Assembly (NCBI GenBank): GCA_020351995.1
Contig: CP070674.1
Coordinates: 2,180,667 to 2,244,666, forward strand
Length of the DNA stretch: 64,000 nucleotides
Reading direction: 5' to 3'
Origin: Candidatus Zixiibacteriota bacterium
GTDB lineage: Bacteria > Zixibacteria > MSB-5A5 > GN15 > FEB-12
This document shows, one piece after another, positions 17,636 through 26,579 of this stretch. The position numbers and the translations under genes are program-made. Under the pieces are notes generated by a model. That model searched no databases, was not told where the DNA came from, and worked only from the letters and a program-made list of their open reading frames with translations. How positions within the stretch are numbered: position 1 is the stretch's first letter; every line of letters begins with the position of its first letter.

Positions 17636-20344
17636 ATGAAACAGCTTTTGGCCGCTTTTTTGTTGGCGTTTACAGCCGTGGCGCCTGCCGGTGCCGACGA
17701 TATAGGCCTGGTCACCGTTAAAAACAGCTACCAGGCCAAGGTACTCGGTGAATTGCTTGGTCACGCCTACGTCAGGATCGAGCAAAAATATCTGACCTCT
17801 GTCAGTGAAGAGCAGATGGCCGCTTTGGCTAAAGCGGGCATCGAGTATGAGACTGTGTTTACCGATGCCGACCCGTCATCGACCTATCTGATTTATCCCC
17901 CTCGAAAAAGGGGTAATCTCGACCAGGCTCCATCTGGAAGCAAAGAAATAGGTTTGGGTTTGAGGGTCTCGAGAAGCCAGCCGCCGGAGGGCCCCGGGCA
18001 TGGTAAGTTCGCCGCTCTGGATGAGTTAAGCGTGGAGTTCCTTTTTGTATCTCCCGCTATCGAAGGTTTCCTCAGTAGCCTCGCGGATTATCCCTCGGAT
18101 ACCCTGGCCTACCGTGTCGACGTGGATTCCATCTATGCTTTCGATACCTGTCTGGAGGCCTTTCAGACCCGATATATCTGGACCGATTCCATCGACAGAG
18201 CCCGTGACTGGATGGTCCAGACGCTGCTCGACTGGGGCTACACTGACGTTACCACTCCCCAGTTTCAATACGACGGTGCCTGGCACTACAACGTAATGGC
18301 GGTCAAACCGGGATGGGCGGAACCCGACAAAGTTATCGTTGTCGGGGGACATTATGACTCTATTACATACGGAGTGCCCCCGGGACCGCTGGTCTATGCT
18401 CCCGGAGCCGATGATAACGCCTCAGGTACCGTAACTATGCTGGAGATGGCGCGCATTCTGGCTGATATCCCGCTGCGCAAGACAGTTATTTTCATGGCCT
18501 TTTCCGCCGAGGAGGTCGGTCTGGTTGGTTCTTACGCGGCGGCGCACGACTTCTGGCTGGCTGGTACCGATCTGGAGGTCATGTTCAACTATGACATGGT
18601 AGCCTTCGACCCTTACGATGATTGGCGAGTGGATCTGTCATCGGCGTACAACACCGCCTATCGCCAGATCTCGTATGATGCCGCCACCAGAGTCACTCCG
18701 CTGAGCCCGCGGATCGTTTCTATGGGAGGATCGTCAGATCATTTCTCATTTGTCCAGCACGGTTACGACATAGTTGATGCCATAGAGACTAATTTCAATG
18801 ACGACGGCTGGCACACCAATCTTGACGTATCCTCACGACTGAACTTCGACTATTTTTCCGACGTGGTCCGCATGGCGGTAGCATCGGTCGGCATTGTCGC
18901 CGACGCCGCTCATCCAACCGAGATTGAGCAGATAATAGACCAGGGGGACGGGCAATCCGTCGAAGTCTTCTGGACCGATTGTCACCCGGAATATTCATAT
19001 ACCATCAACTACGGTACTGCGTCCGGTTATTATCCGTATTCGGTATCGGTACCGTCCGGCCTGTGTTCCTACGTTATCGACGGTCTCACGGAGGGGATGA
19101 TGTATTACTTTTCGGTCGTCGGTGAGGTCGAGGGTGCTTATCCGCCGGCGTGGGCTGGTGAGGACAGTTCTCAATCATTTGTAGTGCCACGAACGCCCGA
19201 AAACATCTCAATAGAACCTGAGCTTCGTCAGATCGGCCTGGTCTGGAGCCCCAATCGCGAGGCTGACTTTTCTCATTACCGGGTGTACCGGGACGCCGGT
19301 TCGGGTCTGACTCTCTTTGCGGACAACCTGACGGATACCGGCTTTGTGGATACCGATGTCGAAGCACTGGTCGAGTATATCTACCAGGTTTCGGCGGTTG
19401 ACCTGGATCTTTATGAATCAGCCCTTACCGATCCCGTGAGCGCCATGGCCTATACTTTCGATCAGGGTATATTGCTGGTCGACGAAACCGCGGACGATCC
19501 GTACCTGCCCAACCAGGCAGCCCAGGAGGCTTTCTTCGATAGTGCCTTCGCCGGAATACCCTTTGCTCTCGATACGGTGGGCGGTACCATCGATACTCTC
19601 CAGCGGCAGAAAGCCGGCCCGTATTCCTCGATTATCTGGCTCGATGATGATGTCAGTCACAAAGATATCGCGTATAATGAGAATGGCATAGAATGGTACA
19701 CCGGATATCCAACCGATATGTTCATCGGCGGCTGGCAGACTATCACCCGCTGGGAGGATTCGCCCATAACCACGGGCCATGTCTTGTACGAAGAATTTGG
19801 TGTCAGGTCTTACGATCAAAATGACGTCAATGATTTTGTCGGCGGCATCGGGCAGAACGGCTGGCCGTCGGTTACCATGGACACGGATAATCTGTGGAAA
19901 GGGAAATTCCCGTTCATCCCTGCCCTTGAAGGACGTGCGGGAACAACCGTAATCTACACCTATGATTCATTTACGGACAATCCGCAGTTCGAAGGCAAGC
20001 CGTGTGGTTTCATCTATGAGTCGGACCATGGCAAAAGAATAATAATCGCGTTTCCGGTCTGGTGGCTTACGCCAGCGTCATCCCAGGCGCTGATGGCCAG
20101 AGTCGCGGCCGAGTTCGGGGAAGGCCCGGCCTACGTGTACGGTGATGCCGACGGCTCCGGGCAGTTTGACATACTCGATATTGACTTCCTCATCGACTAT
20201 CTCTACCGGGGTGGCCCCGCGCCGACAAATATGGACGCCGCCGATGCTGACAGTTCTTGCCAGTTTGACATTCTGGACGTTGACTACATGGTCGACTACC
20301 TCTATCGAGGAGGGCTACCGCCCGGTCCGGGCTGTGTCCAGTAG
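17636..20344 (+). CDS. Secreted M28 zinc peptidase with fibronectin-like domains and C-terminal dockerin
   Basis: This 902-residue exported metallopeptidase starts with a signal peptide (MKQLLAAFLLAFTAVAPAGA). The M28 catalytic domain, about 215-425, holds the two-zinc site: His239 in GGHYDS, Asp259 in GADDNASG, the Glu292-Glu293 pair in SAEEVGL, Asp in NYDMV and His in GWHTN. M28 enzymes are mostly aminopeptidases or carboxypeptidases. Two fibronectin-III-like modules follow (about 430-605), then an alpha/beta region and a C-terminal dockerin: two calcium-binding repeats, each with QFDILD and DYLYRGG, at 20140-20340. Dockerins bind cohesins, so it may attach to a surface scaffold; this form is common in Zixibacteria as I recall. 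A terminator follows. Confidence 0.92.
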   Translation: MKQLLAAFLLAFTAVAPAGADDIGLVTVKNSYQAKVLGELLGHAYVRIEQKYLTSVSEEQMAALAKAGIEYETVFTDADPSSTYLIYPPRKRGNLDQAPSGSKEIGLGLRVSRSQPPEGPGHGKFAALDELSVEFLFVSPAIEGFLSSLADYPSDTLAYRVDVDSIYAFDTCLEAFQTRYIWTDSIDRARDWMVQTLLDWGYTDVTTPQFQYDGAWHYNVMAVKPGWAEPDKVIVVGGHYDSITYGVPPGPLVYAPGADDNASGTVTMLEMARILADIPLRKTVIFMAFSAEEVGLVGSYAAAHDFWLAGTDLEVMFNYDMVAFDPYDDWRVDLSSAYNTAYRQISYDAATRVTPLSPRIVSMGGSSDHFSFVQHGYDIVDAIETNFNDDGWHTNLDVSSRLNFDYFSDVVRMAVASVGIVADAAHPTEIEQIIDQGDGQSVEVFWTDCHPEYSYTINYGTASGYYPYSVSVPSGLCSYVIDGLTEGMMYYFSVVGEVEGAYPPAWAGEDSSQSFVVPRTPENISIEPELRQIGLVWSPNREADFSHYRVYRDAGSGLTLFADNLTDTGFVDTDVEALVEYIYQVSAVDLDLYESALTDPVSAMAYTFDQGILLVDETADDPYLPNQAAQEAFFDSAFAGIPFALDTVGGTIDTLQRQKAGPYSSIIWLDDDVSHKDIAYNENGIEWYTGYPTDMFIGGWQTITRWEDSPITTGHVLYEEFGVRSYDQNDVNDFVGGIGQNGWPSVTMDTDNLWKGKFPFIPALEGRAGTTVIYTYDSFTDNPQFEGKPCGFIYESDHGKRIIIAFPVWWLTPASSQALMARVAAEFGEGPAYVYGDADGSGQFDILDIDFLIDYLYRGGPAPTNMDAADADSSCQFDILDVDYMVDYLYRGGLPPGPGCVQ

Positions 20345-20373
20345 TAACTGCTGAATTAAATCGCCGAATCCCG

Positions 20374-20409
20374 GCGCGGGCTCCCTGGCGGGCTCGCGCT
20401 TTTGTTATT
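20374..20409 (+). terminator. Rho-independent terminator of the M28 peptidase gene
   Basis: GCGCGGGCTC (20374-20383) pairs with GGGCTCGCGC (20390-20399) over ten positions with two G-U pairs and a six-base loop, followed by TTTTGTTATT. Confidence 0.75.
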
Positions 20410-20539
20410 GCACCGGTGGAGCAGCCTGCGGCGCCCACCGATAAATATTAGTTGAAACAGAGCTTTCTCCCGAATAGATTAAAGAATTGCTCCATCCAGG
20501 GGTATGGAAACGGGGACTCGCGATCCCGGAATCGCGGGC

Positions 20540-20569
20540 AAAAATAATGCCTCAAAGCGAGGCATTATT
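20540..20569 (-). terminator. Rho-independent terminator of rpsT
   Basis: Read on the minus strand, AATAATGCCTC and GAGGCATTATT form a perfect eleven-base stem (20543-20553 and 20559-20569) with a five-base loop. A run of five T, partly shared with the stem, ends it 27 bases after the rpsT stop. A second GC-rich palindrome, CGCGAT...ATCGCG, lies just beyond at 20519-20536. Confidence 0.88.
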
Positions 20570-20595
20570 AACATCTGAATTCGGAACGTGAAAGA

Positions 20596-20850
20596 TTATC
20601 CAAGTTGCTGAACGAAGCGAGCAAGACGGGCTTTGTTGCGGTCGGCGTTCTTCTTATGAATCAACCCGCGGGCAACGGCCTTATCAAGCAAAGACATAAC
20701 CGAACGATACTGAACCAGGGCTTCTTCCTTGCTGGTCATGGTTCGAAGGTCTCTTATGTTGGTCCGAAGGAAAGATTTGTATTTTCGGTTCCGCAGCCGT
20801 TGCTGTTCAGAGGTCTTCATCCGCTTCTTACACGATTTATGATGCGGCAA
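20596..20850 (-). CDS. rpsT: 30S ribosomal protein S20
   Basis: This 84-residue basic protein binds 16S rRNA early in 30S assembly. The N-terminal HHKSCKKRMKTSEQQRLRN matches the S20 opening (usually NHKSAxKRxRQ), and 'GLIHKKNADRNKARLARFV' matches the conserved C-terminal helix. The start codon is TTG, six bases after AAGGA. E. coli rpsT also starts with UUG, where it takes part in autoregulation. It is transcribed alone, away from murJ, from a promoter that overlaps the murJ start region. Confidence 0.95.
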   Translation of the reverse strand: MPHHKSCKKRMKTSEQQRLRNRKYKSFLRTNIRDLRTMTSKEEALVQYRSVMSLLDKAVARGLIHKKNADRNKARLARFVQQLG

Positions 20851-20899
20851 AATATATCCTTTCAGCGTTACGTAAAGTTCTTGTTCGAGTTAAACCGTA

Positions 20900-20927
20900 A
20901 AGATAAACGGCAAACTGATTTTGTCAA
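20900..20927 (-). promoter_or_regulatory. Promoter of rpsT
   Basis: On the minus strand TTGACA (20927-20922), a 16-base spacer and TATCTT (20905-20900) precede the TTG start by about 50 bases. The -35 box overlaps the proposed TTG start codon of murJ on the other strand. Confidence 0.55.
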
Positions 20928-22498
20928 TAAGTAACCAACACAAAAATTCACTGCTGGGTTCAGCCGGGGTTGTCTCCGGAGCAACCGCCTTCTCCCGTGT
21001 TTTGGGGCTAATTCGGGAGCAGGTAATGGCTTATTTCTTCGGTGCCGGCATGGCTACCGATGCTTTTCTGACCGCCTTTCGGATTCCCAATCTGCTCAGG
21101 GATATGTTTGCCGAAGGGGCCTTGTCGGCGGCCTTCATACCTGTTTTCAAGGAAAAACTGGTCAACCAGACCAGAGACGAGGCGTTCAAACTCGCCGATA
21201 TTGTCATCACCGCCATCCTCCTCGGAGTCGGTCTGATAGTGCTGCTGGGGATTGTAGCCTCTCCGGCCATTGTATATATCTCCGCCAAAGGTTTCTCGGC
21301 GATACCCGAGAAATTCGGTCTGACTGTTAGTCTGACCAGGGTAATGTTTGCCTATCTGCTGCTCGTTTCTCTCTCGGCTCTGGTTATGGGCATGCTCAAC
21401 TCGTTCGGCAAATTCGGAATTCCAGCTCTCTCTCCGGCACTCTTCAACCTCGGTATCATCGGTACCGTATCCCTGTTTTATCACCTGTTTGACCAACCGG
21501 TCTACACCCTCGCTATTGGGGTGCTGATCGGCGGCGCGGCACAACTCATGATTCAGTTACCGCCGCTTCTGCGAATCGGCTATCGTTTCAAACCGGCCTT
21601 TAACTTTCTCGACGAGGGCATGAAAAAAGTCATCAACCTGCTGATGCCCATGATAGTTGGACTGTCCGCAGGAAGGGTTAATATCCTTTTGAATACCCTG
21701 CTGGCGTCGTTCTTAATGCAGGGCTCGATATCCTTCTTGAGTTATGCTTATCGACTGATGCACTTCCCCCTGGGGGTTTTCGCGGTCGCCCTCGGTACGG
21801 TTGCTCTGCCCACCGTTTCCGAACTGGTTGCCAGACGAGACACGGAAGGCCTCAAACGCACCTTTGATCAAGCGGTTGGGCTAAATCTATTTGTCGTGGT
21901 TCCTTCGGCTGTCTGCCTCGCGATGCTGGGTCGAGAAATAGTTAACTTGATCTTTGCCTGGGGGGCGTTCTCCGAGGCCGATGCCGCCAACACCAGCCTG
22001 GCTCTACTGCACTATTCGTACGGTTTGGTAGGCTTTGCGGCTGTACGCGTAACGGTGCCTTTCTACTACGCATTCGGTGATTCGCGCCTGCCCATGAAGG
22101 CTTCGATCGCGTCGGTGTTGGTGAATATGGCCCTGTACTATCCACTCATTCAGATTCTCGATTTTGCGGGTCTGGCGGCCGCGACTTCGATTGCAGGGTT
22201 GCTGAATTTCGTGATTTTGTTATATTTCCTGCCGTCACGAGGGATCAAGTTCTCCGTCGGACGTATTGGATTAAACTTATTCAGGGTTAGCCTGGCGTCG
22301 ATTCTGGCTATATATGTCGGCAGGCTGATTCCGCTTGATTTCTACAGGGGAGGTTCCATGGTATTAACAAGACTGGAGCAATTGCTCGTTCCGCTGGTCA
22401 TAGCCGGCCTTCTGTACATCCTCTTTTGCATATTGATGGGTGTCGATGAGGTAAGGGTCATTTACCGAAGGTTGTTCGGAAAAACCGCCGGCGACTAA
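20921..22498 (+). CDS. murJ: Lipid II flippase MurJ (MviN family)
   Basis: This 525-residue inner-membrane protein with about 14 spans should flip lipid II to the periplasmic side for peptidoglycan synthesis. Hallmarks are 'SRVLGLIREQVMAYFFGAG', 'TDAFLTAFRIPNLLRDMFAEGALSAAFIPVF' in the first helices, and 'FPLGVFAVALGTVALPTVS'. The functional Arg in the first helix region (GLIREQ) and the FRIPN motif are intact. The start is TTG, with no convincing ribosome-binding site; no better start lies before the first conserved helix. Its stop directly abuts the comEC ATG, so both are probably one transcript. Confidence 0.93.
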   Translation: MSISNQHKNSLLGSAGVVSGATAFSRVLGLIREQVMAYFFGAGMATDAFLTAFRIPNLLRDMFAEGALSAAFIPVFKEKLVNQTRDEAFKLADIVITAILLGVGLIVLLGIVASPAIVYISAKGFSAIPEKFGLTVSLTRVMFAYLLLVSLSALVMGMLNSFGKFGIPALSPALFNLGIIGTVSLFYHLFDQPVYTLAIGVLIGGAAQLMIQLPPLLRIGYRFKPAFNFLDEGMKKVINLLMPMIVGLSAGRVNILLNTLLASFLMQGSISFLSYAYRLMHFPLGVFAVALGTVALPTVSELVARRDTEGLKRTFDQAVGLNLFVVVPSAVCLAMLGREIVNLIFAWGAFSEADAANTSLALLHYSYGLVGFAAVRVTVPFYYAFGDSRLPMKASIASVLVNMALYYPLIQILDFAGLAAATSIAGLLNFVILLYFLPSRGIKFSVGRIGLNLFRVSLASILAIYVGRLIPLDFYRGGSMVLTRLEQLLVPLVIAGLLYILFCILMGVDEVRVIYRRLFGKTAGD

Positions 22499-24769
22499 AT
22501 GATCCGACGTTTCCCGTCCGTCTTCTTGCTGGTCTTTGTCATCTCCGGAATTGTCCTGGCTGACCTGAGCCGGATTCCTTCCGCGGCATTCTTGCTGCTT
22601 TGTCTGCTTTCGTGTCTGACCGGGTTCTTCGTCCTTGGCCCCCCTCGGGAGCGGCTGGCGGCAGTGCTATTCGCGGTATCTCTGGCCGCCTTTTCCGCTT
22701 TCCATTTTGCCGTTCGTTATTACGATCTGGGTCCGAATCATGTTGCCCGTCTCGCCGAAAACCCGCGACAGTTTCACATTTTCGGTCGGGTCGCTGACTG
22801 GCCTGACCTTAAGATGGATCGAACCGAAATAAAGATCAGTGTTGACTCCGTCCCCGACGCCGGACTGTTTCATGTATCGGGCTGCGTTCTGCTGCGAATC
22901 TCTGACACGACAACGGTTCTGCAACGGGGCGATAGAGTCGAATTCTATGGAAGAATCTATCCGATACGGAAGTCCGCACCTCCCTTTGACTACGGTCGGT
23001 ACCTCAATATGAAGGGGGTTTTTGGCACCGTGTACCTGTCGACCCTGCTCGACGTGAGAATTGACCAGCGCAACCGTTACGGGATTCTGGCTCATGTTGA
23101 TCAACTGCGCGATGCTATCAGAAATATCCTCTATCGTAATCTCTCGCCGACCTCGGCTGCCCTTGCCTGTGGATTTTTGATAGGCGAAACCAGAAACATT
23201 CCAACCCAGGTGTATCAGCGTTTTCGTGATTCCGGGACTCTTCACCTGTTGGCTGTGTCAGGTTCCAACGTAGCTTTGATACTGCTGTTTTTCGTCCTTT
23301 TTCTCAGGCCGCTGGCCGTCAGTCCGGTCCGTCGGGCGATTATCCTGTTGTCCATTATATTGACCTTTTCGCTCCTGTCATATGGCGAGCCTTCAGTGGT
23401 CAGAGCGGCTGTTATGGCCGCCCTCGTCATCATCGCCGGACTGCTTCAAAGGCGCCACGATCTCAACAATGTCATTGCGGTTGCCGCCACAATTATTCTC
23501 CTGGCTGATCCCGCTCAGCTTTTTGATATCGGTTTCCAGTTGTCGTTTGTTATAGCCTGGGGTCTGATCTTTATCTTGCCCCGGATTACGGAACTCTTCC
23601 AAACTGTACAGAGTCGGTGGTGGTATCGCTGGCTGATTTTTCCGTTCCTGGTTTCCACTGTGGCCCAGGTTTGTTCGATAGGTATCATTGGCTTCTATTT
23701 TGAACGTGTTCCGTTGATATCACCGCTGGCCAATCTGATAATCGTGCCGCTGGTCTCCATAGCTGTCATGGGAGTCCTGGTCGTCTTGCTGGCCCACCTG
23801 CTCCTGCCGTCGTTAGGGCTTTTTGCCGGGGCCTGGCTGGATATCTTGCTCAAGTTGACACTTGTTCTGGTACGCGCTCTGGGGAGCGAAACAATGCCCA
23901 GTCTAAAGGTGCCGGACACCCCGATGTGGATGGTCGCATCATTTTATCTGTTTCTGTTGCTGACTATTCTCGCTCTCCGCAGAATACGTCTCCGTCGCGC
24001 AGTGCTCGTTGTCTCGCTGGTAGCTCTCAATGCTGGACTTCTGGCCGCCATCCTGTCTAAACGAAACTCACAGGGCATGGTGACGATCACACTCTTTCAA
24101 GTACCGGGTGGAATAACTGCTGTGGTACAACCTTCCGAGAGCCGAACGGCGGACATGGTTATAACCGGGATGGATACTCGACAGTACTCAGTTTGCTCGC
24201 GGATTATTAAACCGCAACTGTTCAGGCTCGGCGTGAACAAAATCGGGAGCGTCTTTGTGCTGGCGGCCGAATTCGACGCCGCGCGCGACATTCTCCAAAT
24301 GGCCATTTCCGATTCGGTCCGAAACGTTTATGTTGAGCAACAACTCCGCACCAGTTTTCTCGACGCCCTGGATCTCGCACCGACGCCCGAGCCGGAATGC
24401 CGAATTGTAAGTCTGGGCAGAACCGCCGGTTATGCCGATTCCCTTGGGCCTGTATATTGTAAGACCGGCAGTGGGCTGGTCCTTTCCGCCAGTGGTTCCA
24501 GGCTTATCTTTTGTGACCGAATCGAGCCCGATCGTTTCAAACCATCGGAAACTGCCGCTGATGCCATTCTGATCATAGGCCGACCCTTCTGTATCTCCGA
24601 ACGGGACCTGCCGCAGCTCTTTCATGCCGGATACCGGCACATAGTCTGTTCAAATATTGAGCAGCGCAAACCCGGCCAACATCCGTCTCAAGGGGGGGCC
24701 GGCTCGGCCTTTAGACCCGAGCACATCGATCTGCTCAGCCTCCGGGGGATAGTAACGCTGAATCTGTAA
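22499..24769 (+). CDS. comEC: ComEC/Rec2-family DNA-uptake channel protein with degenerate C-terminal domain
   Basis: This 756-residue membrane protein has the DUF4131 N-terminal part (with FDYGRYLNMKGVFGTVY), then the competence domain starting 'DSGTLHLLAVSGSNVALI' and running through about ten helices to residue 500. ComEC forms the inner-membrane channel for single-stranded DNA in natural transformation. The C-terminal 230 residues align in layout with the metallo-beta-lactamase domain (VTITLFQVPGGITAVVQ). However, the zinc motif HxHxDH is absent: the equivalent spot reads SVFVLAAEFDAARDI. Nuclease activity is therefore unlikely in this part. It is joined to murJ with no gap. Confidence 0.85.
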   Translation: MIRRFPSVFLLVFVISGIVLADLSRIPSAAFLLLCLLSCLTGFFVLGPPRERLAAVLFAVSLAAFSAFHFAVRYYDLGPNHVARLAENPRQFHIFGRVADWPDLKMDRTEIKISVDSVPDAGLFHVSGCVLLRISDTTTVLQRGDRVEFYGRIYPIRKSAPPFDYGRYLNMKGVFGTVYLSTLLDVRIDQRNRYGILAHVDQLRDAIRNILYRNLSPTSAALACGFLIGETRNIPTQVYQRFRDSGTLHLLAVSGSNVALILLFFVLFLRPLAVSPVRRAIILLSIILTFSLLSYGEPSVVRAAVMAALVIIAGLLQRRHDLNNVIAVAATIILLADPAQLFDIGFQLSFVIAWGLIFILPRITELFQTVQSRWWYRWLIFPFLVSTVAQVCSIGIIGFYFERVPLISPLANLIIVPLVSIAVMGVLVVLLAHLLLPSLGLFAGAWLDILLKLTLVLVRALGSETMPSLKVPDTPMWMVASFYLFLLLTILALRRIRLRRAVLVVSLVALNAGLLAAILSKRNSQGMVTITLFQVPGGITAVVQPSESRTADMVITGMDTRQYSVCSRIIKPQLFRLGVNKIGSVFVLAAEFDAARDILQMAISDSVRNVYVEQQLRTSFLDALDLAPTPEPECRIVSLGRTAGYADSLGPVYCKTGSGLVLSASGSRLIFCDRIEPDRFKPSETAADAILIIGRPFCISERDLPQLFHAGYRHIVCSNIEQRKPGQHPSQGGAGSAFRPEHIDLLSLRGIVTLNL

Positions 24770-24792
24770 AAGGTTTGGTCCCAACCTTATGC
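24770..24792 (+). terminator. Weak candidate terminator after comEC
   Basis: AAGGTT-T-GG and CCAACCTT (24770-24788) pair with one bulge directly after the comEC stop, followed by ATGCTTTT. The T-run is short. The rest of the gap up to 24904 shows no gene. Confidence 0.35.
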
Positions 24793-24904
24793 TTTTGCCT
24801 CCAAAGCGATTTTGCGATTAAGAAATCCGCCCAAAATCCCGATAAATATAGAGAAATATCCTATTTGGTGAACGATCTCTAAGGAACAGTTTTGGGGACC
24901 AGAT

Positions 24905-26107
24905 ATGAGTTTAGCGGGCAACCTTAAGACAGTCTCTTTCCCGGATATACTGCAGCTGCTGGCCACCGGAAAGAAGACTGGTATTCTGGAGGTAAAGACT
25001 TCGACGCGACAGAAGGAAGTTGCGTTCAAAGACGGCAATATCATTTATGCCTCCTCGGTCAACACCTCCGAAGACCTGCTGGGGAACATGCTTCTTCGGC
25101 GAGGTAAGATTACAAAGACCGAGCTGGATAGAGCCATTTCGCTGCACAAGCAAACCGGCAGACAGCTGGGCACGACTCTCATAGATATGAATCTCTTCCA
25201 GAAAGAAGAAATCGCCGAGTGTCTCAAACTTCAAATCGAAGAGATTGTCTACAATCTCTTCTCGTGGCAGGAAGGCGATTTTGTTTTTCACGAAAACGCT
25301 GCACCGGCCAACGTGCCTTTTCTCATCGAACTGAATACCATGAATGTTATCATGGAAGGTACCCGTCGAATCGATGAGTGGATGGAAATTCAAAAGGTCC
25401 TGCCACCCGATGACGTGGTGCTTGCCCTGGCTAAATCGCCGAAGATCAACAAAGACGACATTTCAATCTCGCTCGAAGAATTCCGCATTATGGCCCTGAT
25501 AAACGAAGAGCGGACTCTTCCCGATCTCATCAATGTGTCACCTATGGGCGAATTCGTTACCTGCCGGGCCATTTATCGTCTGATTATCGGAAACCTGATC
25601 GAGGTTGTCGGTCGCCGCGAGGACAGCCCGGAAGAGAAAGAAGATGAAGAAGAAGTCCTGCTCAGCGTAATTTTCCATCTCTATAATAATTGTTTTTATA
25701 AGATCAGGAGCTTGGTGGACTCGGTACTTGGTGAAAGCAACACTCGTTTTGCAAACTTTGTGTCGCAGTATCGAAGTGGTGTGTTCACCTTTTTCCCCGG
25801 GGTTGACCCGGCCTCGGATCTGTGCCCGTCGTTTGATAAATTCATGGTGGCTGTCAGAGCCATTCCGACTGAAACCAGATATCATAAGCTCATGTCCGGT
25901 CTGGAGAACATGCTGTCCGAGCAGCTGGAATATGTCTTCCGTCTGCTGGGTGTCGGCCTCTACAGAGAAGCTGCGGTTCAGGTTAAGAAAGAAATCTCCG
26001 AACCGCTGGCCGTCCGCCGTGAGCTCGTTAAGAGATACGCACTGGACGACAGTTTCTATAAGACGATGAAGAGAGCAGAGAAAGTCGTCAAAATGGTAAG
26101 AGGGTAA
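24905..26107 (+). CDS. DUF4388 (PATAN-like) domain protein
   Basis: This 400-residue soluble protein opens with a DUF4388/PATAN domain: 'MSLAGNLKTVSFPDILQLLA', 'KTGILEVKTSTRQKEVAFKDG' and IIYASS. These domains occur in proteins linked to two-component, GTPase and gliding or pilus control systems in myxobacteria, cyanobacteria and FCB bacteria, probably as protein-protein adapters. A helical segment typical of the family follows (LLGNMLLRRGKITKTELDRA), then 'EEIVYNLFSWQEGDFVFHE'. The C-terminal half (about 240-400) is helical and unrecognised. It is two bases from the small membrane-protein gene and just upstream of the Roadblock-MglA genes, so I infer a role in the same control circuit. Confidence 0.78.
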   Translation: MSLAGNLKTVSFPDILQLLATGKKTGILEVKTSTRQKEVAFKDGNIIYASSVNTSEDLLGNMLLRRGKITKTELDRAISLHKQTGRQLGTTLIDMNLFQKEEIAECLKLQIEEIVYNLFSWQEGDFVFHENAAPANVPFLIELNTMNVIMEGTRRIDEWMEIQKVLPPDDVVLALAKSPKINKDDISISLEEFRIMALINEERTLPDLINVSPMGEFVTCRAIYRLIIGNLIEVVGRREDSPEEKEDEEEVLLSVIFHLYNNCFYKIRSLVDSVLGESNTRFANFVSQYRSGVFTFFPGVDPASDLCPSFDKFMVAVRAIPTETRYHKLMSGLENMLSEQLEYVFRLLGVGLYREAAVQVKKEISEPLAVRRELVKRYALDDSFYKTMKRAEKVVKMVRG

Positions 26108-26109
26108 AG

Positions 26110-26472
26110 ATGAAAAGAATAGTTGGATTGAGTTTAGTGTGCGTGCTGCTGGGTAGCAGCACCGCCTTCGCGGCTAACATAGCGGTTATCACCAGCCCGC
26201 CGACCATGCTGAAGTTCGTGGTTTTTGGAGTGGTTGTGGGTTGCCTGGTGGCCTCGGTGAAACTCCTCGGGGTACTTAAAGGCGGCCTCCTTTTCAAAAG
26301 CTGGCAGATATTTATGTTTGCTTTTGCGGCGCTTGGACTTGCCCAACTGGCCGGCCTGCTAAGCGATTTCGAGATTTTTGCCCTGCCCGATTTTGTGACT
26401 CCGGCCCTCTGGGTGGTGGTCTGCGCGCTGTTTTTGTACGGCATTTTTGAGGCGAAGAAGATTCTCGACTGA
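26110..26472 (+). CDS. Small membrane protein of unknown function
   Basis: This 120-residue protein has an N-terminal signal-like segment (MKRIVGLSLVCVLLGSSTAFA) and then three probable membrane spans (about 31-55, 65-85 and 95-114). I do not recognise a family. A good ribosome-binding site (GAGGG) precedes it, and it starts two bases after the DUF4388 gene, so the two are co-transcribed. The following promoter at 26487 separates it from the Roadblock genes, though read-through is possible. It could be a membrane anchor for the DUF4388 protein; that is conjecture. Confidence 0.6.
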   Translation: MKRIVGLSLVCVLLGSSTAFAANIAVITSPPTMLKFVVFGVVVGCLVASVKLLGVLKGGLLFKSWQIFMFAFAALGLAQLAGLLSDFEIFALPDFVTPALWVVVCALFLYGIFEAKKILD

Positions 26473-26486
26473 AGGGATTTATTAAG

Positions 26487-26515
26487 TTGACATAACTGAC
26501 TGTATGATATATAAA
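26487..26515 (+). promoter_or_regulatory. Strong sigma-70-type promoter of the Roadblock-MglA-Pil genes
   Basis: TTGACA (26487-26492), a 17-base spacer and TATAAA (26510-26515) form the best promoter match in the window. Transcription would start near 26522, about 58 bases before the first Roadblock gene. Confidence 0.75.
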
Positions 26516-26579
26516 TACAAGTCGAGTCAAGTTGCCGGGTATGGTAGTGAATTGAAAACCAATAAGTTTGAAGTTGCTC

